Shown: positions 49,306 through 63,800, counted from the stretch's first letter. The stretch is DNA of 64,000 nucleotides from Akanthomyces muscarius (GCF_028009165.1 NC_079242.1:4216001-4280000); one strand, 5' to 3'. Numbers and translations are program-made. The notes: generated from the letters alone by a model not told the origin.

Positions 49306-50430
49306 CTAAAGTAATTCAAATTCACTATATTTCCGCAGGCTTTCAGGCCGTAGGCGGTAGGGTTCGAGAGTATCTTGCTTCCGTCTTGGTGAAACGGAAG
49401 GAAAATGGTGCGTGGTATCCCTGTAGCGATTTCCAGGGTTGAAGACTAGTAAATGCCATTCGTTGTGCACTGTCTTCTCGAGACCAATGACGGTGAATGA
49501 ATGGCCTATGTAACTTTAGCATGAGTGTTTATCTTCTCCGCATGCGACTGACCTGGGCGCTGGAAATATATTGGAGGTAGCATGGTGCTCCGGACCTTGA
49601 TGCTGCCGACCTCCAGACTCGGGAGAGGCCGTTGGAAATATGATATGATGTCGTCTAGAACTTGGTCCAGTGCTGAACGTTCTTTCGAATCTTGAAATCT
49701 GCGAGCGCTACATCTAACAACTTGTCAGGCTGCTGTAGCTTCATCGTTGTTCGCATCCTCCGTCTCTCACTTGATTTTCATATTGAAAAAGAGTGCTTGA
49801 GCCTTGTCATTCTTAGCTGTGATCCGGTACAGGGCGATATCGAAATGCTTATACGCACCTCTTGTGTCCCGATAAACTTCCTTGTGCCTTTGATGCCGCC
49901 TGTCTCGTTCCGACCTCTCGAGTTGCAGCCGTTATCCCAAGCGTCCTCTATTTGATCCTGCAGTTGAAAGATGTTTGGCACACCACCAGGGAAAGCGCGT
50001 GGGCCGGTTTCCGTGGCTAATATGAGGTAAGAAATAAGCATTTGGATGTTACGATATCCGCAGAAACTGCCTAGATCACCGTTGTTAGATTTCATGGTTC
50101 ACACATCGTAAAGAACATTGTGGCCACCTTCATGTCGCAGCTTTGTGATACGATTAACGGCAGGGTGAGCCAAGTAGGCCGATATCGTTTGACTATCGCC
50201 ATTCAAAATATCGTGCAGCATACGTATCACTCCTTCGGACGCCAATTAGATGCTGCATGTAGTGCATAGTGCAGTCAGCGATGCTCACCGTCTTTGCTGT
50301 TGTCGTCGTGAGACAAGAGATAATGTCGTAGCCAGGATGGCATTTGATCTTCGTGTGCAAACTTCCCAAGCTGTTCCTTGGTTACGAATGAGTATGGGGA
50401 GATCCTTTGAATTTTTAGCTGGCGTAGCAT
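49306..50430 (-). CDS. C78-family peptidase (ZUFSP/Mug105-like), 5' end uncertain
   Basis: Papain-fold peptidase of the UFSP/ZUFSP family. Relatives ZUP1 and Mug105 cleave K63-linked ubiquitin. Exons 50289..50430, 50128..50232, 49859..50070, 49771..49802, 49553..49707 and 49306..49505 give 281 aa from the first in-frame ATG (MLRQLKIQ). The frame is open upstream to about 50662 without an ATG, so an upstream exon is possibly missing; no zinc finger was found there. Catalytic core: RHEGGSFCGYRNIQMLISYL-like text with the Cys, created by removing a 57-nt intron that holds an in-frame TGA. Then DAWDNGCNSRGRNETGGIKG-like text, and the His in GHSFTVIGLEKTVHNEWHLL. The position after it reads VFNPG where I expect VFDP. 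Activity is therefore doubtful. Confidence 0.78.
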
Positions 50431-50891
50431 ACCCTCAATTCCAGGTCCTCCCGATTCCTGTCTTGCGTTGGGCCATGATGTCCGTTGAGTCGCTTCAGCT
50501 TCAGCCTCGCGCGCACAGTGAATCGATTCCAAAAAACAACAGGAAGCCTTGGCTGGTCTGCTGACCGGGCACCCATTGATACGCACAACAAAAGGCACGA
50601 TGTCAGCTAGAATAACTGTGGTCTCTGTAAGGAGTGTGAAGTGACGGTGTGCAGATGCTAGGTTACGTCAGGGGCACCCCAGAACCCAACTTTGGTAGTG
50701 GGCGGAGTACCCAGCAACCCTGCCAACTTCGTATTCCACGTACATGAAGGACAAGAGCGCAACGTACTGGGCATATGCATTTTTAAAAAGCTATCTGAGT
50801 TGAGCCTATGTTAGAAGATTTATAGGCGTTTGTCTAAAGTAGATGCACGCCAACATGTAATGCCCAGCTTTTGTTAAGCTACTACCAGGTA
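50431..50891. other. Intergenic or missing 5' exon of the C78 gene
   Basis: The first about 230 nt continue the C78 frame open, with no ATG and an in-frame TGA near 50663. The remainder is the 3' flank of SerRS. No other gene. Confidence 0.4.
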
Positions 50892-52606
<1,715 letters not shown>

Positions 52607-53168
52607 GTTTGCCTGGTAGACCTCTTCTACAATGCTAGAGACGTTTGGTAGTATCGCTGTCGCTTTCTTGTCAACGAGCTAACAGCAAGGGTCGAAAAGT
52701 CCTGCCACGGTTGTTTGCGAGAGAGACGTTAGATAAGTGGTACCCCTCCATGGTGGGGGTTTTCTGCCCTGCCCCTCTGACTCAATCGGGTAGCTCTCAG
52801 GTCAGGCTGAACCAGCAATACAGCACATGGGACTGTGGCTATGAATCGCTTCAGTAACTTGTTCCACCAGAGGCCGGTATAGATGAAGTCAATTATTATA
52901 TCAGATGCGAGCGGGTATCCCCTGTATGTAGCAAAAGAAATCGGGCAACGAATCCTCTCGCCGTACTCTATTGCTAGAATGCAGAGGGGCTGTAATTCTA
53001 AAATAATACCAAATATCGTCGAGTGCAAAACTGTACATGCTAAAGCATACAAAAATATGAATCCCAAGGCGGATCTAACCAGGTCACCTTTCATATCGAT
53101 CCTGAAGCTGGCGAGTTTGCTCTTGTAATATGAAAGGTCCGTAGAGTCCACTGTAGCAGCACACGAGC
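52607..53168. other. Intergenic: SerRS promoter and Rheb 3' flank
   Basis: A minus-strand open frame of 147 codons overlaps the Rheb stop and encodes a hydrophobic sequence. Its first plausible ATG lies in the Rheb 3' flank and it has no family features, so it is not called. Confidence 0.5.
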
Positions 53169-53907
53169 TCACATAATCAAGCAGTTGCTCTTCGCTGGCG
53201 CTTCTCCGGGGTTTTGCGACTTTTCGATTTGCTCTATTAAGATTTCAAAGGCACGCTCCACGTTTTCGTTGTATCGGGCGCTCGCTTCGGTCCAACCGCA
53301 TTGTAACTTCTCCGATAGTTTCTTTCCATCGTCGGCGCTGACTTGCCTCTGCTCAGGTCGTAGGTCGCTCTTGTTTCCTACAATAACGATAGGGACTGAT
53401 TCCGTCCCCTAGTTCATGCGACCATGTTAGAGTTCCACATTCTCCGGTTCACAAAAAGCTTGGCAGGTACGTCGCGAGCTTACCAAATGATTGAGAATCT
53501 TCTCTCGGATAACTTGGACCATCTCAAAAGATGGCAAAGAAGAAACAGAATACACCAGCATGTACCCGTGGATTCCGATGAAGTGCTTGGAATTTAAGAT
53601 ACTGTACTCGTCCTGTCTCCCGCGTTAACGTTGAGAATATTTTTGAGGCAAGGGATGTATACTTGTCCAGCCGTATCAACTATTTCGGTTGAAAAATCTT
53701 GGCCTTTGTATCGAATTATTTTGCTGAACGTGTTTTCGATTGTTGGGTAGTAGCTGTCTACAAAATGGCCATCAACGTATTGAACCGCCAGCGACGATTT
53801 GCCTAGGGGGTATTAGCTATAATCGCCTGAGAGCCGTAGTGAAGGGTTCTTTTACCGACGGATCGGCTGCCCACGATGGCAACTTTTCTCTGTTTCGGGG
53901 ACGGCAT
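53169..53907 (-). CDS. RHB1: Rheb-type small GTPase
   Basis: Ras-superfamily GTPase of the Rheb type; in fission yeast and animals it activates TORC1 from endomembranes, and in yeast it influences amino-acid uptake. Exons 53856..53907, 53663..53802, 53484..53612 and 53169..53408 give 186 aa. P-loop GSRSVGKSS with the Rheb Arg before SVGK. Effector region DSYYPTIENTFSK. Switch II DTAGQDEY. GNKSDL for guanine and ETEASARYN-like text near the end (WTEASARYN). The C-terminus CLIM is a CaaX box for farnesylation. The splice inside the P-loop (codon for the second Gly) is the usual intron position. Divergent from WAPL. Confidence 0.95.
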
Positions 53908-54378
53908 TTCAACGGATCGCTGCGAAAGGGAACCGACAGGTAGTAGGTGATGCCGGCATTAAACGGCAGCTGCTGCGCCTATAAACATCATACTGGTAAA
54001 TGCGGGCGCCGAAATGCTGACGTAAGGGTGGGCATGTGGAGGGGCGCGCCATTCCCACCGTCCACATGGCTGTTCTGTTTCCGGCAAAGCTTCACCCTGA
54101 TATGCTGAGTGCTTGCTCAAGGAAAGGGAGCACTGCTGAATCACCTCTACCAAATCGCGAATTGACGACTTTCGCTTCAGTATAGATATGGCATCATCCT
54201 TACCCTTGCGCTATTACGCAGTACTTTCCGGCAGCCTCGCTTGTAACTTCCCAGAAACTACATTCAAACTCCTGCGCAGATAGCCACTTGACCCACCGAG
54301 GCTTTGGATCCGCGTAAACATCATACCCAACCAAGGCCGCTGCTGCGAAGACGGAAGACATCCAGGCGCATTTCGACA
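53908..54378. promoter_or_regulatory. Shared promoter region of RHB1 and WAPL
   Basis: Divergent starts 471 nt apart. An open frame upstream of WAPL lacks an ATG. No gene. Confidence 0.4.
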
Positions 54379-56609
54379 ATGCAACGAGCTCGATCGGCCG
54401 TGAAGCCTACACAAAGTGCTTTGGGCACGGTCTCGGCCGCCAACGATGATGATATATACGACATTCCCACCAGTCGCGAAACGACACCAACCTCGCCAGC
54501 AAAAGGAGCGTCGCAAGCTGGCGCGTGGAGGAACAATGACAATGGGAAAAAAAGAAAACACTCCTCCACGTTCTCAAGCGCCTCCACCATGAAACGATCG
54601 CAACCTTCGCGAATACAGACCAAACCTCCATCGAGCCCTGGAGTGGGACCGAAGAGGCTCTACTCGACAGCTAGCCCGTTGCCAGTTAAAGACACTCAGC
54701 GCGAGACACATGACAAGGGGGTGGTTGCACTGCTGCCAGCAGCGCCGGTTCAATCAACCAAGAGCAGCCACCTTTCCGAAACCTTGAAATTTACGTCACC
54801 AGACATACGCGACCCGGTGAACACAGCTCCACGTCGTCGGCGTCTGATTGATACTTTGGTCGCGCAAAGGGCTGACAACCCAGGATCAGACCAGGAGTCA
54901 GACTCAGAATCAAGCTCTGATGTCGAAACGATCATACCAAATGCGCGCACAACACATGCGATGGGTGAATCGACCTACAACTCTCCTTCACCGAAGATTC
55001 GGCTTGGGGCGGCCAGAACACCCGACCGGCGTTCTGGGCCAACCAAGAGCAGAAAAATAAAATTAACTTATAGTAGCTCGAGGAGCTTCTTGAGCAATTC
55101 GCAGATCCAGAATGACACTGCCATGTTTGATGATGGCAGCAGCGCCCTGCCGGCGTCGGGCGAGGCAGACCCTTTCGCGGTGCCCCTGAGTCCACCTGCT
55201 GCCGATTACGATTTCGAGGACGATTCGGATGGCCCGAAAGTTGGAATACAGAGCGTCCATGAGCTTCGCCGTGCCGGCGCCAATAACCGGTTTTCGGATG
55301 AGATGGATGATTTGTTGTCTCGAATTGGCAAGCCGTCCGCCACCCCCTCTTCTCTGAGGCGCAACGCCCTTTGTGAGCTGGCAAACAAGCTGCAACGAAA
55401 GGACTTTGCTGGTCAATTCCGTGATCATGCAGCCCGCGACAATGTCGTGAAAGCCATCGGTAGCGAAGAGGACATCATTAGCGGCTTTGCTCTGGCTGCC
55501 GCTCTTGTTACATTCTTGTCTTTCAACCCGGCTCCTCATTTACTTCGTCAGCTGACAGCTGAGAAAATTGGCCAACTTTTCAATCGGTTATTTCGAGAAG
55601 AGCGAGACGTGTTGCAAATTTCAGCGCAAAAGCAGATGGATTTATCGCGAATCACCAAATCCGCACTCGAGAATTTAAAAATGTCAATTCTGCAAATGGA
55701 CATTTGGCACGGACAAAAGCCGCTGTCGCTTACACCTCGCACACTCGCATTACAGCTTCTTGTCATTCTCAGCCGCTCCGCAGATATAAAGTGTCTCGAG
55801 CATCTCACTGGTGACATTGAGCGCGACATTGTGATGATGGCACATACCTACTCAACACAGCGACCTCCTCGACATATTGACTATATACTGATAATACTGG
55901 CTCTAGAAGCGCAGTCTAATCTGATAAGCTTGGAAAATGAAAGATACGCCACTGCCATAAAGGGTTGTCTTCAGGCGACTCTTGATAATTGGTTGCTACA
56001 AGACGATATTTTGGATAATACGACGCTAAAGTTGGCAATCAACATAACCAACAGCGAGATCGGGGCGTCTATATTTGATAATAGCTCTCTCCTGTCGAAG
56101 CTAGTAGCTTCGATATCGGGAGGCCTGTCTCAGATCCAAAGCACCCTCCTGAAGGGTAGCTTTCAAAACAAGTTATATGATGAACTGCTTTTAATCTTGG
56201 GTATCATGATCAATATACTTGAGCACTGCCCGCCAGCACGAACCTCAGTAGCTGGGGGCTCTCTGGACACAGCTGCTACTCTTTGGCTCGGCAACATGTC
56301 GTTTGTCAATGATGTAAGTACATATCCCACTACACCCTAGACACCCTACTTACTGCTACACAGGCGGACTCTGTCAGCAAATCCAAGATAGGTGTTGCAC
56401 TTGGCTATCTGGCTATTGTGTTGGGCTATTTATATTTAACTACTTCTGGGCGCTCTCAGATGCGGAAACGTCAAGATTGGCCTGGAACAGCTCATTTGGT
56501 GAACTCTATTGAGGAGTTTCTCCGTATTTCAAAGACGATCGGCAATAGAACGCATGAACTAGAGACACTCGTCGGTGATCTCCGTGTGCAGCAAGCATCT
56601 GGAGGATGA
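54379..56609 (+). CDS. WAPL-domain cohesin release factor
   Basis: Wings-apart-like protein (yeast Rad61/Wpl1), which with Pds5 opens the cohesin ring and removes it from chromatin. Exons 54379..56313 and 56364..56609 with one 50-nt intron (GTAAGT to ACAG) give 726 aa. The first about 290 residues are basic, Ser/Pro-rich and disordered, with acidic Ser patches (SDQESDSESSSDVETI). The WAPL domain begins near NRFSDEMDDLLSRIGKP and continues as helical repeats (SSLRRNALCELANKLQRKDF, VLQISAQKQMDLSRITKSAL, and LYDELLLILGIMINILEHCP). The last exon carries SKIGVALGYLAIVLGYLYL and ends LRVQQASGG. The start is the first ATG in the frame (MQRARSAVKP). Confidence 0.88.
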
Positions 56610-57039
56610 GGATTTCTTGATAGGCAATGCGTGGACAAGAAGTATCATTTTTGCTAAGCTTTTGCACGATTTTGATGATCGTGATTGCGGATGCTGGTGT
56701 AAGAGTCATGCGTGGTGCAATCACTATTGCAATTGCTGATGTATTTGCTACACTCGCGTGATTTGAACTGAAACTCGTCGCGCTATGGGTGTGCCGTTCC
56801 ATGACCACCCATGTTCTGTGTTTGTGTTCCGTTATTTTATCAGTAAAGGCGAGCCGAACCGCCTGCTACAAAGGTAATTTTCGGCGTTCAACTGCCCGGT
56901 CCCGTACTGGGCGCCACGGGTAGTGGGGCAGCCTAGCGCTATCGATAACCATGAAGAAAAAAGTTCCTACCTGGACCCTGCCCGGAACCTCACTATTTCA
57001 TCCTGCACCAGGACAAGTATCTGTCTTCTTCCGAGCAAA
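56610..57039. other. Intergenic: WAPL 3' flank and NOP2 promoter
   Basis: Tandem genes. The frame of NOP2 is open upstream to about 56923 without family character. No gene. Confidence 0.5.
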
Positions 57040-59140
57040 ATGGGTCCAGGACGTCGCATGAAGAGAAAACAGGGTGCGCCAGAGCCCCTATCTGAAGAAC
57101 ATTTTGCGCGCTTGAAAAGGAAAGCTGGTATTCCTGTTGATGAGGATGAGCAGCCCACGAAAACTGCAGCGCCCAAGAGACGTCGCACGGCGAAGAAGGT
57201 TGCAGTTGCCAAGAAGAGCAAAAAGGCTCTGATCGAATCGGATAGCGAAGACGAATCGCCAGCGCAAGACGACCTCGACGGTGTATTTGCAGAAAACTCG
57301 GACGCAAAACTCGGCGACGACTTCATCGGATCTGGTGACTCGGTCGTTGACTCTGACGAGGAGGTTACCAACAAGAGGGAGCGATTCGTATTCTCCGACG
57401 ATGAAGACGACAGCGACAAGGAAGAGGCCTTGACTGCTGCGAACATTGAGGGTCTTTCGAAGAAGTTGGATCTGCAACTGGAGAGGGAGCGCGCCGAGGC
57501 GGACGCTGAAGTCCAGGAGTCTGCACTGCAGACGAATCTGGATGGCGACAGACCAAAAGTTCTCGGCTCATTGGATGAATCCAATGAGGAACTTGAAAAT
57601 TCGAACTCACTTCTTGCTCCCGATCTACAACTCCTGCGTCAGAGAATAACGGATATCATAAGAATCCTTGGGGACTTCGGGAAGTTGGCAGAGGAAGGTC
57701 GCTCTCGCGCTGACTATACCTCTCAACTTCTCGATGATATCTGCGCATATTACAATTATTCTCCGTTCCTCGCCGAGAAGCTTTACAATCTTTTTACCCC
57801 CCGAGAGGCATTTGCTTTCTTCGAGGCCAACGAGGCTCCAAGACCAATTGTTATCAGAACGAACACTCTGCGCACTCATCGCAGAGACCTAGCACAAGCT
57901 TTGATCAATCGAGGTGTGACTTTGGAGCCAGTTGGCAAGTGGAGTAAGGTCGGGTTGCAGATTTTCGAATCATCCATTCCTTTGGGAGCAACGCCAGAAT
58001 ACCTGGCGGGTCACTATATCCTCCAGGCTGCCTCATCCTTCCTTCCCGTCATGGCACTTTCGCCACAACCGTACGTATATGCGCCGTGATCAGTACCAAC
58101 ACTATTTACTGACAGATTTTATAGTGGCGAGCGAGTCCTTGATGTAAGGCCAACTTCTTTGTCGGGGCTTAGGCTAGCAGTACTGACCTTTAATAGATGG
58201 CCGCAGCCCCTGGTGGTAAAACAACGCACTGTGCCGCCATGATGAAGGTACAGTATCTTGGTATGCAGTTCTTGGCACTATGGCTAATGACCCTCAGAAT
58301 ACCGGTGTTATCGTGGCCAACGATCCCAACAAGGCTCGCGCAAAGGGTTTGATTGGCAATATTCACCGATTGGGTGCTAAAAATGTCATTGTCTGTTCCT
58401 ATGATGCTAGGGAGTTCCCTCGCGTCATGGGGGGGTTTGATAGGGTTCTTCTGGATGCCCCTTGCTCTGGCACTGGCGTCATCGCTAAAGATCCGTCTGT
58501 GAAGACAAACAAGACGGAGCGCGATTTTATGACTCTGCCTCATACGCAAAAGCAACTCTTACTGTCTGCCATCGATTCGGTTAACCACGCAGGCACCGGT
58601 GGTTACGTAGTGTATTCGACTTGCAGTGTCACAGTGGAGGAGAAGTAAGTAGCCAGGGGGAACTGATCACTGCGATGGCCATGCTAACAGAACTACAGTG
58701 AGCAGGTTGTGGCCTACGCACTATCCCGAAGACCCAACGTTAGGCTCGTTGATACTGAGCTGCCGTTCGGTAAGGAGGGCTTCACGAGTTACATGGGCAA
58801 GACGTTCGACCCGAGCTTGAAGCTGACCCGCCGTTACTACCCTCATACCTACAACGTCGATGGGTTCTATGTTGCCAAGTTTAAGAAAATCGCGCCCACG
58901 CCGGCAAGTGTGTCCAGGGGCAAGGCCAGTGCTGACGGGCCCGTGCTACTTACGGATAAGGCTCCCATTGTCGAAGCATCTGCAGACGCCGATGGCGAAA
59001 GTCCAGATGGCGAGTTTGGTGGCTTTGATGAAGACGAAGACAAGGAATACATGGAGCGTGCAAAGAGGAGCGCAATGAGGCGCAGGGGCCTCGATCCTCG
59101 TTCCCTGGACCGCCCCCGGGGGGGTAAGAAGAGCGCGTGA
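57040..59140 (+). CDS. NOP2: 25S rRNA (cytosine-C5)-methyltransferase NOP2
   Basis: Nucleolar RNA methyltransferase of the NOL1/NOP2/Sun family that makes m5C in 25S rRNA and is needed for 60S assembly. Exons 57040..58070, 58125..58143, 58197..58247, 58298..58644 and 58699..59140 give 629 aa. The N-terminus is basic, then strongly acidic (IESDSEDESPAQDD). The PUA-like/N1 segment holds PRPIVIRTNTLRTHRRDLAQ. SAM binding: GERVLDMAAAPGGKTTHCAA, which spans two short exons of 19 and 51 nt. Catalytic motifs DAPCSGTG and YSTCSVTVEENEQVV contain the two family Cys residues. The C-terminus is basic (SLDRPRGGKKSA). Start is the ATG reading MGPGRRMKRK. Confidence 0.95.
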
Positions 59141-59760
59141 AGCTTACAGACCTTGCTCGGGAGCTACCGGCGTTGAGTGTTGCATTGATTTGTCCACATA
59201 CTTAGATATATGTAATCTCCTTGCATTGGTTGTCTCTTTTTTACGTGCTTTCGCTCGCTTGTGACTTGCTTGATCCTGCCCCTCGTGGTGTGATTGTAAC
59301 CTTCCAGTTTATCAGTGCACAGTTCGTATACACGCGATACAGCACGCAATCGTGAAACTTCCACTGGTAGACAATGCCGCGACACCAAATCATGACAGCG
59401 AATGGCAAGTTACGCGCACAAGTGTTCACGATGCGAATTGGTTCCGAGTATGCATTACTATTCGGGCTCTGCGTATGCGCTACCCTGTACTCGCTGTGGT
59501 TGACCAGCGTTTACGGCCCGGGCGTGCGTTTTGCCGCCCACACGGGCGTGAATATTGGCTCGTGGTATTCACCGTTCGTGTAACCCTGGGTCGTTGTAGC
59601 CACGCGTACCCTCGTCCTGTCGTGATGCGCTATAGCATTGGGCTTCTGATGCCTAGCCACCCTCCCAGCCAGTTGATTATCAACGCAGGGCTGTAAGTAG
59701 CGCCCCATCGCAGACCAAAACATTCACCGAACAAACATAGCTGGCGAATTAAAGGCCCAG
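59141..59760. other. Intergenic, convergent 3' ends
   Basis: 620 nt between the NOP2 and FAP7 stops. Open frames of up to 114 codons are present but show no domain. No gene called. Confidence 0.5.
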
Positions 59761-60389
59761 TCAATTATTATCAGCCTTCCATTGCTTCACCCATTCTTCA
59801 ATTCGGTCCACGTTCGTCTCCATCTCATCGGACGTGTTACTGGTGAGTTCGATGACGATCTCATCATCATAAGAATCCCTCGCCTCCTGCAAGAGGACTT
59901 CCATGATCTCCGAATCCAGATTTTCCTGAAGCTTGGCCTCCGCATAATTCCTGTCCAAGCATGTCAGAAAGTCTACGCGGCAACGGCGCGTGTGGGAATG
60001 ACATACCTTGCCTTCAGCCGATCGTAGAGGGTGGTAGAATCTACCCGAAGCACTACAACCAAGTCGATCCAACTCCTCGGAAACAGATCGCAGGCATGCC
60101 AGTCTATCAAACAGCCACCCTGCTTCACCTCATCCTCGATGGCGTCTAGTAGCTGGTCGAACTATGAGCATACTATCCGTAGCAGACCACACACAGGACC
60201 ACTCACCTTATCTTCGTCGACAATCCAGCTCTGGAAGTCTTCGTCCCAACCCTCATGGCAACCCTTGTCTTTCACAACTTGGTTCACAGAGATATGCCGC
60301 AGCCCCAATTTATCCGCCAGGCCATCACAGTGAGTAGTCTTGCCCACACCGGGGGTACCTGTTACGATGATGTTCGGAGACTGCCTCAT
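59761..60389 (-). CDS. FAP7: Adenylate kinase 6 / ribosome assembly ATPase FAP7
   Basis: Nuclear adenylate kinase and ATPase (AK6/hCINAP) that binds Rps14 and promotes late 40S maturation. Exons 60207..60389, 60007..60161 and 59761..59950 with introns of 45 and 56 nt give 175 aa. The P-loop GTPGVGKTTHCDGLADKLGL is at about residues 9-28. HISVNQVVKDKGCHEGWDED follows. The second exon supplies GGCLIDWHACDLFPRSWIDL, the Walker B-like region with His of the DWHxC motif, and VLRVDSTTLYDRLKARNYAE as lid. Start chosen at MRQSPNIIVTG, the usual N-terminus; upstream in-frame Met codons exist. The 45-nt intron is the shortest in the window. Confidence 0.95.
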
Positions 60390-60836
60390 TGCTATCATCC
60401 GTGAAGGCCACGATGCTATTGTACGGGCCAAGAAGACGAAAAATACAATTATTGACTTAAAGTCAAGTGCGCGGATATTGTGAAGTGCCGATGAAGGTCA
60501 TTGTGGCATGAGAAAATGTTCACCACCTTTTGACGTTGATTTTTTCAGCCCCACCCAAAAGCCGTCACTCGCCTCACCCCAGCCAGGACAACCATATTTC
60601 CACAGAGGCACTTCAACATCAATAAGGACAGCAGCCGATCGCCATATTTATGTACCACAATCAATCACTGACCGTGATATTCACAACAACATCGTACCTA
60701 CTTTTATCTAGCCATGTCTGGGGCGAAATACAAGTCCCAACATCAACACCAATTGTACATGCGAAATCAGTTGATTCATCAGCACATCGTCATTAAAATT
60801 GCCGTGGCAAAATCCAGAAGAGACACATCACCCTCT
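60390..60836. other. Intergenic: FAP7 promoter and myosin V 3' flank
   Basis: No gene. Contains a CA-rich stretch (60560-60700) on the plus strand. Confidence 0.5.
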
Positions 60837-63800
60837 TCATTGCTCCGGCCCGTTCTCTAGCTCATCAACCTCGGCTATGCTCGCAGGGCGATTGAACTCG
60901 TCACCATCCCCATAGTCAATTTTTTCCTGCTGGGCAATGGCTTGTGCGGACACAATCTCAGCCAGCCGCTTGAGGCGCGGTGTTTGCAGCCCTGAAGAAT
61001 TGTTAGCTTATTTACTTGAAATTGGTCCGAGCCATGGTTCCTTACAAGAAGGGGTGTAAGTCTCCAGGGCAGTAATGGCGCGAGGTTCGGCAATTTCATA
61101 TGGCCCACTATCGTCCATGTCGACGGCCTGGAGTAGTAGGACGTCACTCTTCTCAGTGACGCGAGATGCAACAGCCTTCATAATCTCGCCATTGATCGGC
61201 TGCTCATAATCAGCAACCAAATATTGATTCAGCAACTTCTGGATCTGGTTCGGTGATAACCTATTGGCCAGTCAGCATTCACTGTCAGTTAGTCGGTTAT
61301 GGGAGCAGGCCACTTACATCCAACATATATCCTGAATGATTTCAATGTCATTCAATGTTGCCTTCTTCAGCTGCAAGAGCTTAGTAGCTTGCTGCGAGCG
61401 AGGTTAGAATAGTAAGACATGACGTTATAGAGATCAATCGGCGTACCATTAGATGCTCCAGCTGCAATGTGCCTTCCGGCATGTCATGGCTCTTGCACCA
61501 CTCTTCAATCCGGGTGATGTTGTAGTTGATCTGCAGACCTCGCTTCCAGGACAGGAAGTTACGCCTCATCAACAAATCGTTGAAAGCGGTCACACCAACT
61601 AAACGCAAAAGTTCTGTAACAGTCTGCGTAATGATAGAATCTTCCAGGTAGTAGGCTTTCATGGCGCGGAAGACGCTGTTCAGCAGACTCAGGAGGTTGT
61701 CCATGCTATATGCGGGCTGAGAGTTTGATTGTAGCAGTTTACCCAGGAAGCGATTGCTCTCGCTTGTGATGAAGCCGGGCAAAGACTGCGATTCAATGAT
61801 CGCAGGAATGATCATCTTATGAAGCTTCTTCTTGAGGACCTTCATCCAAGTGTGGTAAATGTTGAACTCGAGGCTTTCAAGGTCGTGCTTAACAATCTCC
61901 AGGAGGCGATCGTATTCGTAATTATCCGTCTTTTGAGTCTCGTACCAATCCTCGGCCAAGAAAACAAATGACAGCATTTCGTGAACGTTTGAGAGCCAGA
62001 AAGCGCCGGGGCTGATAGCATCATCGCCGTCATGCTGCATGACCTCCTGCTGAATAGATTGCATAACATTCGCGAGGAACCGTTCGGACTCCTTGACATA
62101 TCCGTTGTTCCACATTTCGGAAGTGACCAAGTTGATGAGATAAGATGGGAAGAGTACTTCCTTGTCAGATGGCGGGGGGTTGCTGTTCGGCGAGGGGATT
62201 TTGAGGTTGCGTATTAAGCCCATAGTGACTTCCTCGTTCAAGCCATCTTCGTCCGCAAGCAGAGTCTCCAGTTCCATTTCGATATTATCAACACCTGGAA
62301 TATATGTCGTGCCGGATAGATTTTGCCTGTGAGCAGTGCTGGTGACTGCCATCGAGACTGGGCGGGGGTTATAAGCTCCACTGAAGCGATCAAGATCACG
62401 AGGTTCCGCTCCGGCACTGCGGCGCTTGGGTTTCTTGGAGGAAACCAGATTGATGAGCCCAGTCGTCACAGACTGAGCCGGAGCTGTCCCATTCACCAGC
62501 TCGCCATTGACAGGCACACTTCTCTTTGCGACTTCCAAGGCATCTCGAAGAGACTCTAGCTCTTGTCTTAAGCTGGAGTTGTCTTTGTCCCTCTCAGTGC
62601 TTACTTGCTTGGCAGACTCTAGCTCTGAGTTGGCAACGCGGAGCGACTCCCGAAGTTCGCGTTCCTCTTCCTGCATCCGTTTGATGTTGGCAGTGGATTC
62701 ATCGAAAGCCTGCTGCAGCTTCTTCATCTCATCTTCCATGGCCTCGAGGCGAGCTACAGCAATGCCAGCTTGATTAGCCTCGGTCTGCAGCTCCTTGGTT
62801 CGAGCCTCCAAAGCGTTGTGGCGATTCTTCCAAGACTTGATCTGCGCCTCATAGCTTTCGACTTGCGAAACAAGGCCCTTGTTCTTCTCTTTCATAGAAC
62901 CCAGCGACTGAGTCAGTTCGACAACCTTATTTTCAAGCTTGTACGAGATTTGCTTGAGGTCTCGAGCCTCTTCCCTGACCTTCTTGTACTCGCGGCGGGC
63001 GCTCTTACCACGCCAGAGATTCTGAACCATGACGACGTTCTTGCGGTATTGTCTCCAAGACCGCTTCTGAAGACGCGACCTCCAGGCTCTCTGGATGACC
63101 AGGGCAGCGTTGCCAACACGAGCTTCCATAATTGCCTTTCGTCGGAGATAGCCCTTGGCCACAGATTCGAACAGAACCATGTCGTTCCTGATGCGCAAGA
63201 ACGACTTTCGCTGCTTCTGGCCACGCCAAACCCGCTGAATGGATGTGACTGCCCTGATCGTGCGAAGTTCTTGAGCCTTCCGTCTTGCGATGTAAGCCCT
63301 GGCCGCCGCTTGGCTGCGGATGACGGCCTCTCGAGCGTCCAAAAAGCGGCGTCGGTAGTATTTTGCCTTTAGGTTCTTCTGGATCATGACGGCGCATTCG
63401 TTCAAGCGGTTGGTTCGAAGGCCTTCCAAGAACGCTAGCATACCGGCACGGAAGAATATTTTCGTTAAGCCCAACTGGTACTTGTCGAGTCCTTGGCCGG
63501 TGGAAGTACCAAGAGCCTTTGTCAAGATGGCATCTGCCATTTGACGAATCTCGGCAGTCCATTGGCTGGAGCGAACAAGCATGTAGTAGCGCAGAGCGAA
63601 TTCTTCATATGTCCACCGTGTAGGGTAGCCGGCGCAACTGATTCGGACGGTTTCTAGCACACCACAGGCACGGAGCTGGCTGAGGACCATTGGGCCTTCA
63701 AACTTCCAAGCCTCCTTTGCTTCGTTTGGCTTAATACATCGGATGTAATGAACATCCGTGTTGTTGATGGTGTTCATGAGCTCGATCAACGAAGACCGGA

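Noticed and set aside
52729..53172. 147-codon hydrophobic minus-strand ORF
   Set aside because: Overlaps the Rheb stop and sits in its 3' flank; no family resemblance and no independent promoter space.
59374..59583. 69-codon ORF with a hydrophobic segment between NOP2 and FAP7
   Set aside because: Overlaps an equally open frame, sits between convergent 3' ends, and has no family features.
62770..63372. 200-codon plus-strand ORF
   Set aside because: Antisense shadow of the myosin V coiled coil and IQ region.
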